Assembly (NCBI GenBank): GCA_007258455.2
Contig: VDFB02373365.1
Coordinates: forward strand, 219,738,162-219,802,161
From: Sequoia sempervirens
Taxonomy: Eukaryota > Streptophyta > Pinopsida > Cupressales > Cupressaceae
Direction: 5' to 3'
DNA: 64,000 nucleotides
In this document: piece after piece, positions 31,732 through 42,923 of the stretch
How the letters are laid out: each line of letters begins with the position of its first letter
How positions within the stretch are numbered: the stretch's first letter is position 1
Notes under the pieces: model-generated
What the model saw: only the letters and a program-made list of their open reading frames with translations
The model's database searches: none
Told to the model about the DNA's origin: nothing
Made by a program: the position numbers and the translations under genes

Positions 31732-33443
31732 TTAGTGAGACAAAGTTCTAGACTCATGGCCTCCCACGATAACACTTTCATTATGGACCTTGGGATCTCA
31801 AGAGCTCCTACTCATAGTATGGACAATGGTGCATTACACATGGATAATACCACTTCTCTACTTTCACCTTTCCATCCCATGAATGTTGACACACAAAACA
31901 ACTCCATCCCACAAGAAAAGGTCATTAATATCCATGAGGATTTTGCAAACTTATAACAAGAATTGTCACTTGAAAACATTTCCACCACTATCATACCCAC
32001 GATAGAAAACCTTCATCATTTGATTGAAAGTGATGATGGCTTACAAGTTATGAAGAAAATTTCTAAGATTTACAATAAACATACCTCCTCCACTTCCCCA
32101 TCTGTAAACATTGTTGTAAGCCAAGGAGGGCCTCAAGTTCCTCCCCCTTCAATCATAGCATCCGTACCAATTTATACCACCCTACAAGTCACCACAACTA
32201 TGCACCAAGTTATTTATGTGCCTTCTTTCCCAATTCCAACTAGAATTCCTAGTTCTCTTGTGGCATCGCAAGTCCCTTCCACTATCTTCACCCCTCTTAG
32301 TGTTCCTTTCACTTCCCCACACATTACATACACTCCATCACCATTTTCTCTTCCATCACAAACCACTTATCCCTATCCCATAATTACACAACTCCTTAAT
32401 AATATTTCATCCATGCAACAACAAATTTCCATCATTAGCCAAAGTCAAACTGCTCCACCCACATACCATGTTTGTAGTAGCCATTTATCTTTAGAAATCT
32501 TATGCACACAAATGCCACAAGGGATAGAAATGCCTAGGTTTGAGAAATACAAAGGTAAAGGAGACCCTATCAACCATATTAATGCTTATATAGCTTTATG
32601 TAGTGATTTTGTCCTTGATAAACTCTTAGTTGAAATTTTTCCTAGGAACCTGAAAGACATTGCATTATTGTGGTTTTCCAACTTACTCAATCATTCCATA
32701 CAATCATTTAATGAACTTGTAGATGCCTTTTTAAGTCACTGCCAAGTTCATATGACCCCTAAAAAGACAATGGTTGACCTAATGCGTTGTAGACAAAATT
32801 TTGATGAGAAAGTCACTGATTTCATTTCACATTATCAATCATTGTATGCTCAAGTAGATGTTAAAATTCTTGATTCACATCTGCAACAAAATATGTTTAT
32901 TGAAAACTTGCACACAAACCTTTAGGATAAATTAACTATGATGAAATTCCATTCATTCATGCACTTATGCACAACCCTGTGTGAATACCATAACTCGGTT
33001 TCAAGTCGTGATTCAAAATCCACTTCTAATCAAGCTAAAAAGCCTGAACACAACAATCAAAACTTTTGCAAACAAAATAGAGGCTTTTTACAGTTCAATC
33101 CGCCTCCTCAACCACAATCGCAATCAACCCAACCAATTCAAACCAAGTGGTAGTTGTTAAAGCAGAGGTGCCTTATACCTATGGGGACCTTAAGAGACAA
33201 TTTAATCCCTTAACAAATACCCTCCATAACACAATGAACCAATTGCTTCAACAACACATGATCACTTTGCCACTCGTTAAACCACTTGATCTCACCCAAC
33301 CATTACCACCCACCTTCAAACCTAATGCTTATTGTCATTTTCATCACCAAAATGGACATGACACCGAACACTACAAGCATCTAAAACATTTAGTCCAAGA
33401 CCTTATTGATTTTGGCCATTTGTCCATTGCACCCCCTAACTAG
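31732..33443 (+). pseudogene. B Gag
   Basis: Gag homologous to A. The first piece 31,735-31,956 matches the A start (GTGAGACAAAG region) and has a stop at about 31,954. The long piece 31,963-32,925 holds the core MPQGIEMPRFEKYKGKGDP, IFPRNLKDIALLWFSN with the Trp intact, FNELVDAFLSH, DLMRC, DFISHYQSLYAQ. A TAG at 32,923-32,925 and a frameshift near 33,150 follow. The zinc knuckle CHFHHQNGHDTEHY (about 33,330-33,371) has lost its last Cys to Tyr. It ends at a TAG at 33,441-33,443. Confidence 0.85.
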
Positions 33444-34170
33444 AATTTACAAATTTTCACCAATCACATGCCTAAACACAATATCTCATTTGTCAAGGCT
33501 AGTGAAACTTCAAACACTGATGTAATGAATGTTAGTACAAACAGTGAACAACATGACATAACTCCAACTATTACCCAAGTTAATCCCATGGATAAACTTC
33601 TGGGTGCGATAGATGTTATCCCTCGTAAGGGCCGAACGAATAGATCTCTTGATATGACTTTTTCTCCTAAAGACATACTACAAAAAATTCTTGATGGTCC
33701 TCTTTACATAGCCGGTAGAATCTATGATAATCCCACCAATGGGATATTAATAGATCCCACCTTTGGTGAGAATGTGATCACAAAAGAGTTTTTAGTATTA
33801 CATGATCTCTATCAAGATGATTATAACAAACAAACTACATGGATTAAAACACATACTGGTTTTTCATGCCCTATGATCGGATTGATCATACTCCCCTTAA
33901 AGATAGGACCCAAAAATTTGGATGTAACATTTTCAATTATTTCATAATTGGATCAATTTCGTTTGCGGCTAGGCCACTCTTGGCTTCACTCAATGAAAGT
34001 GGTCCCATTTGTGACTCACAAGTGTTTGAAGTTTCCACATCGAAATGAAATATTTACCATACACCATAGTGGCTTTAATACCTTATCCTCTAAAGGTAAT
34101 TTTTCCTTAGAATCCTTTTGGCCTGAACCTATGGAACCCATCATCCCTCGAAAGGATTTCTTTCTCATAA
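33444..34170 (+). pseudogene. B protease-like domain lacking the active site
   Basis: Open from 33,468 to 33,947. It carries LDGPLYIAGRIYD, then ILIDPTFGENVIT (33,745-33,783) where a retropepsin would have D-(T/S/N)-G, then LIILPLKIG. After a TAA at 33,945-33,947 the frame continues with DQFRLRLGHSWLHSMKVVPF and HKCLKFPH, the LGRPWLH-like end of Tat proteases. The Asp is kept, the Gly-Ser lost, as in A and G. Confidence 0.8.
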
Positions 34171-34998
34171 CTCATCAAAAGTTCAAAGCCAAATGCATAA
34201 CCAAATTTTCTCTTTGTAACATGTCCCCTTCCACGTCCACTCCTCCTATCATAGATGAAATCATGCTTCAACTTGAGTTTGACATAAAAAAAACCATACA
34301 ACCTCATGAACAACCACCCTTAGACACTTCCTGCCATCATTTAAATGACCAAGGGAAAATGAAACAACTCTTGTCATGCCTCCTTGCATTAAACAAGTGT
34401 ATAAAGCTAAAGAGAAACTGCTTGACCCATCTTCTTCAATTTCTTTAGTTCTTCCCACTTTGGAAGACAAGGAACCTATGATGACTCAATCCGCTCTTAC
34501 ACCTCAACAACTTCAAAATAGAATTAAAGAAAACCTCAGTGCTAGGGAATGTAGGTGTCATCGTCTCCTTGCTCGTCAGTATTACATAAAATAAATTAAA
34601 GAAAATCAACCTCCTCCTTTGATATAAGTAATAGATGATCATCCTCCTTCTCCTGACCTGCCACAAGATAGTATAGTTCAACCTTTACAACAAACTAAAC
34701 CAATCCAACAACCACAACTTTTGATACATCCTTCCTTGGAATTATCCTTTGTCCTCCCGTCGTCATCAATCTTGACGATGATGATGATGACGCAACGATA
34801 GTAAAAATAGATGAAGTGCACAATGATCTAAACTCTTTATTTTCATCTACCATGAGCTTAAATGATAAATCCTCTCAACCAAGTGAAGAACCTGGTACAA
34901 CTCCTAGTTGGACACTTGCAATCCTTCCTTTGGATATTCAACCTCCTTCACACTATCCTAAACATGATTGGAAGGTGAATGGCTTGTTAGATGGATGA
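34171..34998 (+). pseudogene. B C-terminal tail of the gag polyprotein
   Basis: Ser/Pro/Gln-rich remains (34,171-34,700), then 34,816-34,998 with HNDLNSLFSSTMSLND and the end HDWKVNGLLDG-stop, homologous to the A end at 23,060. No RT follows. Frames are broken near 34,440 and 34,595. Confidence 0.7.
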
Positions 34999-35177
34999 CT
35001 TGCATTCGCCTAGCTAGCCTTTTTGTATTTTTCTTTTTATTTGTCCTTTTTCACTTTCATGTGTGTATCGTGTTCCCCCGTAACATGCATTTGATATTCC
35101 CTCTCTTCCTACACTTCTTCTATTTGTACCTCTCTTCTTCTATATGTCATGCATTGTATTTTTGCTCTTTTTTTTTC

Positions 35178-35430
35178 TTTTGGGGATGATGCAAAGCATA
35201 GAGATTCCCTTTGTCTCTTCTATGTTGACCCAATTGGTCCCTTTTTACTTTATCGTTTTCTTGTGTTTTTCCTTTTGGGGATGACACAGGGAATTGAGAT
35301 CGAAATGTCTCCTTGATGTTGACCCAAAACCTTTTTCTTTTTCCTTTTTGTTTCCTTTTTGCTTGTGTTTTCCTTTTGGGGATGATGCAAGGCATTGAGA
35401 CTGCAATGTCTCTTCCATTTTGACCCAAAA
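35178..35430 (+). repeat. Three ~95-101 bp tandem units in B 3' region
   Basis: Units start with TTTTGGGGATGA at 35,178, 35,273 and 35,374. Each carries GCA(A)...ATTGAGA, then TGTCTC, then TTGACCCAA. GAGAC/T and GTCTC flank a six- or seven-base loop, so a small stem is possible in every unit, sometimes with G-T pairs. A has one unit (23,288) and G one related segment (about 45,410-45,465, minus strand). Confidence 0.8.
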
Positions 35431-35776
35431 TAGAGTTTGTTTTTCTTTTCCTTTTTCTCTCTTTTTGTCATTCTTCTAGTTCTATATGCTTTGGGGAATG
35501 ATGACAGTTCTGAGCTCTTTAATAAAAACATTATAGAAATGAACATATTAAACCCAAATCCATAGATCTCTTATGTGTTTGGTGTGCTCTTTTTTTGGGC
35601 GGCAACTCCCATTCTTTTATTTTTCCTTTTCATTGATATGACATAGCCTAACTTAAAAACATATGACTTGGCATAGGGCTTTCCAAGATTATCTCTCATG
35701 TCTTGTTTTCTATTTTTCATTTTCTTTCTTTCACTACTTTAAAGTAATTTCTCATAGAACAATGTGTCACAATTCC

Positions 35777-35790
35777 TTTAAAGTGGGGGG
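35777..35790 (+). other. B internal (second) polypurine tract
   Basis: TTTAAAGTGGGGGG then AATACATT, 0.94 kb before the terminal tract. It is in the same relative place as in A. Confidence 0.55.
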
Positions 35791-36717
35791 AATACATTAC
35801 CATTAATTCATTTTCATTCTTGGTTCCTAGTGTAGCCTTGTCGTTTATATGGTGCATTAGTCACTTTGTAGATGGCATTGGGTGTGATGCCCTTCATAAG
35901 TGTGATCTACCTTAGAATATTACATTCCTCTTGGTGGCCTGATGTGACGCACTGCATACCCTAAGTTGTGAATAAATTATTCTTTGATTGGTCCTCTCTT
36001 GGAGACATTAGACACAATATTCCCTAAGTGACTGACCTTGCATAAACTTAACAAGATTCCTTTGAACATCTTTTACATTTTACATTTTTTCATTTTACAT
36101 TTTGCATTTTTTCCACCTTGCATAACACAACTTGCATGCCTGTGGCACCTACCTTTTTGTTCATGAGTTCTAAGCATATGGAGCTTTGCTTGTCTCATGG
36201 AGCATGAACTGACATTTTTCCTTGTGGTGCCTTGTTAAAGTTATCAGGAGGTATAACTTTAATATGGTTGAGCAGGAAGCCCATCTAGTGGCATGATTTT
36301 CCCCATAGCCACCTTTGTGTTTATGAGTGCATACCAACTATCGTATGTATCTCCCCTTTTCAGCTTTCTCACCCCACAAACAACTACAAGTTATGTGGCC
36401 CCAGAGTGAGTATACTTGGGCCTTCTCACTTGACAGAACACCATGATTTCTATCACCCCAAAGTGAGTATACATTTTCTTTTAGCCTAGATCTAATCCAC
36501 AACTAGTTGGAAAGATGATTGAAGCTTCATCTGATTCTCAACATTTGTGTATTCCTTTCTTCTTATGCTTAGTTTTCCATGGGATCTTCATCTTGGGTGC
36601 TTGATCATCCCTCTTGATCCTTATCATTCCATCTTGCTAATGTAAGTACATTTGAACCCTCCTCTCGATATTCGTGGCTACTTTAGTGTGATTTTGAAGC
36701 AAGTTCATCCTCTCACT

Positions 36718-36732
36718 AAAGTGGGGGATAAA
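36718..36732 (+). other. B terminal polypurine tract
   Basis: AAAGTGGGGGATAAA adjoins the 3' LTR start TACACTATAG. Confidence 0.75.
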
Positions 36733-37174
36733 TACACTATAGAAAAATGGACCCTTGTCATTTTCATGGTCTTTTATGCCTTGCTTCATGATGTTTGGTG
36801 TATTTTTCTCTTATTTTATATCGTAACATGGCTTGAACATGCATATTTAGGTACTAAAATTAAAATAATGACATCTTGTGAAGGTGTTGTGAAGTGTTGT
36901 AAAACACTTCTACACTCTTCTAGACTCTATTCATTACAATCCACCTAAAAATCACCTTTTCATCACTAAAAAAGTCCTATTTTAAAGTGTTGTAAAGTCT
37001 TGTAATGATATTTCATGCTTTTCCAGGCATAACTTCACTATTTATCCCTTTCTTATGCTTTATTTGACCCCTTTATTCTATTATAAGCCTTAATTAAGTG
37101 CATTTTTGAATGTAAGCCTAACAAACAACATTAAATGCAAGATAATTCCCGACACCCATTTTTAGGTCCTAGGT

Positions 37175-37208
37175 GGGACCCATTCACCATGGGTGGTGAA
37201 TGAGTCCC
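37175..37208. repeat. Hairpin in B 3' LTR U3
   Basis: GGGACCCATTCACCA / TGGTGAATGAGTCCC, nearly perfect; the better preserved copy of 30,090-30,123. Confidence 0.85.
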
Positions 37209-37844
37209 CCTTGGCTCCAAATTTAAAATATTTTAATTTTTCTTTCGGGTTTTAATTCAAAATCAATTGATGTCAACCTGTGATGAGGTATTAATAGGTT
37301 ACTAAGGCACAAGAATGTATAAATTAGTGTTTTTACATCCATTCTAACTCCCATTCATTCAAGCATTCAATCACACATTACATTCAAGCATTCAAGCATC
37401 TTACAACATCGAATCAATTATTATTCAAGCATTTTAGAGCATCCATTGATACAACTTCATATTTTCATCAACAAGGGTTTGGTAAGTTGATAGCATTTGC
37501 ATGTTATTTTTTTATCATTCCCTTGAATTTTATTATTTCATTAAGGGTTTTGATTACCAAAATGGGGTTTGACCAAGGCAAACCCCTATTTGCTAACCCT
37601 CAACCATTTTTCCCCTCTTGCATGTGTGTTTGCAAATCTATGTATGTAGATTTAACAAGCATTTAGGTGATTGAAGATTGGTCAACAAGTCAACTAGGTG
37701 CTTCAAGTCAAACCAATCATATTTCAAGCTTGGAGAAGGTATTCTGTCCATTTCCTACAAAATAGACTTCGACAACCCGACAAGTAGACATTTCCAAATC
37801 TGGTGTTTTATAGTTGTCTCTTGATTTCTTAGAATTTTGGGAGA

Positions 37845-37994
37845 GGACTGATTTGCCACCAGTCATGAATGAGTCCCACCTTAAGACTGAAAATCTAGGT
37901 TTTGTCAGATTTTGGATCCCGACAGTCAGAAACTTGCTTCCGATAGTTTTTCACCAGTAGTAGGACTAATTCACAACCCTAGGCAAATGAGTCC
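37845..37994. repeat. Hairpin pair in B 3' LTR R/U5, 118 bp apart
   Basis: 37,845-37,876 (GGACTGATTTGCC ... CATGAATGAGTCC) and 37,963-37,994 (GGACTAATTCACA ... GCAAATGAGTCC). Confidence 0.75.
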
Positions 37995-38352
37995 CATTGT
38001 TGATTTTTAGTAATTTCAAACAGCATTTAGACCATTCCAAATCTCTCAACTCTTGCCTAGGTGCACTTTGATTCAGCTTTTCTCTTTCTATTTTGCATTT
38101 TATTCATTCTTAGTTCATTATTTACATATCACATTGTGTTTTCCAGCATTGCCTAAATCTTAGTTTTGCATTCATAATCAGTCATCTAAATCTCTTGATT
38201 GAATTTAAATCACTTCATTTAGCTTAGATAACATCACTCATAACATAATTTGAATGAACCCTTTAGCATTTTTGGCCCTACCTCTCTCCTTTTAGGTGAA
38301 AAACCCTAAAAGAGCTAGAGAAGTGCATTGGTGCCCAAAAGTCTATGGGTCA

Positions 38353-41152
38353 GTAATAAAATGTAATAATTAAAGATAAAATTCTAAATTTAAAACTTGT
38401 CTAATGTTATGAATAAATAAAAAATAATTATGAAGTCTTGTACACTCTAAACAAGTGATTTTTTTTCTTTTATAAAATTGAATGTTATTGTTGCAACTTC
38501 AAACTAATTGACAACATCTTCACACTAATTGACAACATCATTTGTATTTATCTAAACAACACAAAAACATGAAACATATTATTGATGAGGTTATAATTAA
38601 ATATCCACAATAACATAATCTTTGGGAACATCCATATTAGTATTAGGACTACCTTTATTTTTTACCATTCATATGGGTATTAACAATACAATTGAAAATA
38701 CTATCTTCAACTATTACTCTCTAAGAAGGACACAAATCTAAAAATAAAAGAATAAATTAAATAAACAATTTGGAATGAATATTTCTAAGCACTATTCAAT
38801 TAAGGTTGTTAATTAATAACTAGAAACTAGTTTTAAAAAAACTTAAGAATCCATGTAAGGGATTTCACTCATTTTGTTGTTCTAGTTTTAAAGTAGGAGA
38901 TGGTTATGTTTTAATCATAAGTTTTATTATGTTTACTGGGTTTCCCTAATTTTATTATACATTCCACAAATATTTTATTTCTAGAAACCCTTTAAATTTT
39001 ATTATCTAACTCTTTGTCTTTCAATCTGTGTGAAAAAATTTGTAAGACTATTTTATGAGAGATTTTTATTGTGAATAAGGATGTCAATATTTTCTTGATA
39101 AATCATAATTGATGATCTAGGTTAATGGAATTTTTGGATATGTTTTTCCAATATTAATAATTGAAAAAAACATTAAATTATATATTTTAAAATTATGTTT
39201 ATGAGTTATTATGATTAAATATTTGAAACCACTTTTAAATAGATTATTGTTTGGCATAGGGGCATCAATATTGTAACCTCAACAATTGATTATTTAAATG
39301 AGCTAGGATGAGTTTTTGATATTGTTTTCTAAACTTCTTATTGATTATTTATATAGCATAAATACCATAGAATATACATTAGAGAATTTACTCCAATAAC
39401 ATTAAGCATAGTTGGAAATGTATGTATTAAACATTTCCATAATAACTTCCTATACACAAAATATCTCATCACAACTTAGCTTTTTCTAAATTAATCTGAT
39501 CCATTGAATTCCATAATCCTCCATGAACAAATCAACTAACCTTTATCCTCCCTATTCCATTTTAAGAAGTAGAGTATAACACCTTCAACCATAATTGAAC
39601 TCCAAATGACAAAATATTCATACGATCTTAATAACTTTACAAACCTTCACAATACCAATATGTTTCTCTCATGAAATCCATAGGTTGAAAGTCCCAAGAT
39701 AATCTTTTTTTTTCAGCACTTGTACCTAAAATATAAATATCCACAAGGAAGAAAAAACATAGCATTGGCCAATGGGATCTCCACACAACCATAGGAGTGA
39801 GATTCAATCCTGTCTGAGCTAGGGTCACATAGCACTTCCAAAAAATTACTTTCCACATAGGATCCAAAACCAAAGTGCAACATATAACATCTACATAACT
39901 AAACTTGACACATTACAACCACTAATCACAAGGATTTTTAGACAAGTTTACACTTTATCTACTTTGCACATCACAACAACTTGCATTCATATTTCTTTAT
40001 TTTAAAACAAAAAAGGGTATAAATGAAATTAAACTAAATAAGGTGGAAGAATCAACCAATGCAAACCCCAACACACTACTTGCAGCCACACAAGAGATTC
40101 AACATAAAATTTCACATGTATTTTTTATAATCAAGACCAACATGACAACAAACTCATTTACAAATCAACAAAGATAAATAATCTAAAAGCTTAGACCTCA
40201 CCAAGAAAGTTTTCTATCCAACTTGTGGAAAACTCTCTCCAAGCACTCTCTTCCATTGCTCCTTCCTCTTCACAATCATGGCAAGAACTCAAAATAAAGA
40301 ATGAAAACCAAACATAAAATCCAAAAAAAAAGAAAAAGGAAAAGAGACAAAAAAACCCCTCATCCAGACAAATAGAAAGAATAAATGGAAGGGGAAAGGG
40401 TAACCACCTTTTCAACTTCCCAACCACCCTTTCAACTCCAATTTTTGCCACTTTTCATAAGTGGGTAGTTAGAGTGGGTTTTAGACTTTATACAAGGGAT
40501 TTTATGGAATAAAAATACCCATACCCAACAAACCTATTAGGAACTTTTTAAACAAATATGACCACATAAAGACTTCATAAAACATAAAATAAGTGATCAT
40601 ATTAATAAAGTGACTCAAGGGACTAATAAAACAAATATCACATAAAAACAACCCATATCACACAAAACAATGTTAAATCACATGCCCATGAAAAGAATAA
40701 TATTTCATAATGATAAAATAAAGGAAGTAGCTATCTGACCCCCTTATGTACATTTACCAGCTTTTAAAACCTATTTACTCAACTAAGAAAGTGTGTCAAT
40801 ATTACTCATGGTCAATAATAATTAAACCAAATAACTTATGTATTGAAAATTTCAATAATAATAATCAACTAGCAAATTAGATCCACTAATCTACACATTA
40901 ACACTCCTTGCTCATATGATACCTATTATAGAGTCAAGAAAAAATTGAGTGAATAGTATCTGTTATCAAAATATCACCACCAATGTCAACAAAATATTTA
41001 AATTATAATGCATAGCACTATAAGTAACATTCAATATCAATAATTGTCTTCATAATCACACCCACTCACATCTATGATATGTAATTACCTAATATAATGT
41101 AATCGACTTAGCATTTTGATCATTACATATTTATGTAGACAAAGAATGAAAC
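38353..41152 (-). repeat. D 5' LTR, second piece (end not resolved)
   Basis: Continuation of the D LTR after B, starting with the GTAAT duplication. AT-rich, no recognisable protein. Minus-strand TATA box near 40,487. The CA/TG end of the LTR could not be located before the solo LTR E at 41,153; part of this stretch may be older flanking DNA. If it is all LTR, the D LTR exceeds 2 kb. The ORFs at 39,637 and 40,191 have no support. Confidence 0.4.
40483..40497 (-). promoter_or_regulatory. TATA box of D LTR
   Basis: The minus strand reads CCTTGTATAAAGTC. Its direction fits the D primer-binding site at 29,565. Confidence 0.45.
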
Positions 41153-41510
41153 TGAACCATACAATTATGAGTGTCTATAGGCTACTCTTGCACTATTAGG
41201 GTTTTTCACCTAAAAGGAGAGAGATAGACCCCAAAAATAAATGTGACTCACTCAATCTAATGTATGTGTGATGTGATTAAGGATAAATGAGATGATCCAA
41301 ATGCAACTAAGCAATGTAATTGACTGATTATGAATGTAGAACCTAAGAAATGTACAATGTTTGAAAACATAATGTGATATGCAAGCATGACCTAAAACAT
41401 GAATAAATGCAAAAAAAAAAATGAAGAAGGCTAAATCAGAGTGCACCCAGGAAATGACTGATGAATCTGGAGTGTCCTGAATGTTGGAAGAAGTCAATGA
41501 AAATCACCAG

Positions 41511-41662
41511 TGGGACTCATTCGCCACTGATGGCAAATCAGTCCTGCTTCTGGAAAAAACTTCTGAAAATTGCTTTCTAACAATCGAGAACTGGAATATG
41601 ACAAAATCTACTTTTCTAGCCTTAAGATGGGACTAATTCACCACTAATTGTAAATCTATCCT
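41511..41662. repeat. Hairpin pair in E, 118 bp apart
   Basis: 41,511-41,543 (GGGACTCATTCGCCA / TGGCAAATCAGTCC) and 41,629-41,662 (GGGACTAATTCACC ... GTAAATCTATCC). Confidence 0.8.
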
Positions 41663-42311
41663 CTCCCAAAATTCTATGAAATCAAAGGTCAATTCTATTG
41701 CTCTAGATCTGCACTTGTCTTCTTGTCAGATTGAAGAAGTCAAATATGTTGAAAATGGACTGTAGGTTGTCTCCAAGCTTGAAATAGGATTGACTTGAAT
41801 TGAAACACTTTGTTTTAGACTTCTTGACCACCTTTGAACACCAAATTTCTTGAAAAATCTGCATACAAAAGTCTGCAAACACACATACAAAAGGGGGAAA
41901 ATGGTTAAGGGTTAGGTTATAGGGATTTTCCTTGGTCAAATCCCACTTTGATAATCAAACGCTTAATGAAGAAATGGAATGAAATTAACAAGGAAAGATG
42001 AATAGACAACATGAAAATGTCCTAAACTCACCACAAACTTGTTGAATAAATCTAAAGATATGTCAATGGATGCTCCAAGATGTTTGATTGATGCTTGATT
42101 GAATGATACAAAGTGCTTGAATGTTAATTGATGAATGCAAATGAAATTGATGATTGAATGATTGTAGGAGATGTAAAATGAGGAGAATAAAACTTATTTA
42201 TACACACTTGTTCCTTAGTAACCTAATGATACCTCATCATAGACTGACATAAGGTAATTTTGAATAAAAACCTAAAAGAAAATTTGAAAAAATTTGAATT
42301 TGGAACCAAGA

Positions 42312-42345
42312 GGGACTCATTTGCCACCCATGGCGAATGGCTCCC
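42312..42345. repeat. Hairpin in E U3
   Basis: GGGACTCATTTGCCACC / ATGGCGAATGGCTCCC, in the same place as 30,090 in B. Confidence 0.75.
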
Positions 42346-42918
42346 ACCTTGGACTTGAAAGTGGGTGTTGGGAATTAAGTCAAGCATTTAATGTTTTTTG
42401 TTGGGTTTACACTAAAAAATACACTTAATTAAGCCTTATAAGGGCATAAAGGGGTCATGCAAAGCATAACAAAGGTGTAAATAGTGAAATCAAGCCTAGA
42501 AAAGTGTGAAATCTTGTTACAATACTTTACAACACTTTAGAATAAGACATGATAAGTGATGAAAAGGTGATTTTTAGGTGAATTATAATGATAAGAGTCT
42601 AGAAAAGTGTAGAAAAATGTTACAACACTTCACAACACCTTCACAAGATGTCATAATTTGAATATTTAGGACCTAATGTGAATGTTTAAGTTACATTGCA
42701 ACATTAAATCAAAGAAAAATAGACCAAGCATCATGAGAGAAAGACCTAAAAGACCATGAAAATTCCAAGAGCCATTTTTCTATGGTATAGGAACTCATCT
42801 AACTATCACAAGAATTCACAACAACTGTTATATAGGATTAATTAGGAATGTGAATATCTTCATCGTGTAGCAACAATCATCACTTGTGTTTACTATCCAA
42901 TATAAAATAACATAGAAT

Positions 42919-42923
42919 ATAGC
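42919..42923. repeat. Target-site duplication of G, left (ATAGC)
   Basis: ATAGC, repeated at 49,200-49,204 after the right LTR. The 42,790-42,918 stretch before it is non-coding flank. Confidence 0.9.

Larger units (their letters stand above)
34999..36716 (+). other. B 3' non-coding region
   Basis: About 1.7 kb aligned with the same region of A (for example the TTTGATTGGTCCTCTCTTGG block at 35,981 and 23,797). It holds three tandem GGGGATGATGCA units, the internal polypurine tract and one worn copy of the 105-bp repeat that A has three times. No protein signal; T-rich. Confidence 0.7.
29648..38352 (+). mobile_element. Element B: gag-only Ty3/gypsy element
   Basis: 8.7 kb with LTRs 29,648-31,246 and 36,733-38,352 and duplication GTAAT. 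Same plan as A: primer site TTTTGGTGAACCT, leader hairpin, Gag, altered protease, conserved tail (stop at 34,998), about 1.7 kb 3' non-coding region, polypurine tract AAAGTGGGGGATAA. No RT or integrase. Both LTRs begin with TACA instead of TG. The copy has stops and frameshifts but is less decayed than A. Confidence 0.93.
36733..38352 (+). repeat. B 3' LTR
   Basis: 1,620 bp, TACACTATAG...GGGTCA. Differs from the 5' LTR by scattered substitutions and small indels. GGGGTTTGACC/CAAACCCC block at 37,564-37,586. Confidence 0.93.
41153..42789 (-). repeat. Element E: solo LTR related to B and C
   Basis: 1.64 kb matching the B LTR in reverse: starts TATACCATAGAAAAATGG on the minus strand at 42,789 and ends TGGTTCA at 41,153. 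It has TATA box TGTGTATAAATAAG near 42,194-42,207, block GGGATTTGACC/AAATCCC at 41,922-41,943, and hairpins at 41,511, 41,629 and 42,312. No primer site or polypurine tract flanks it. GAAAC (41,148) and GGAAC (42,790) could be a worn target duplication. This fits a solo LTR left by recombination. Confidence 0.85.

Noticed and set aside
39637..40451. Minus ORFs in the D LTR
   Set aside because: Short, low complexity or aromatic-rich translations without motifs; one overlaps the region upstream of a TATA box.
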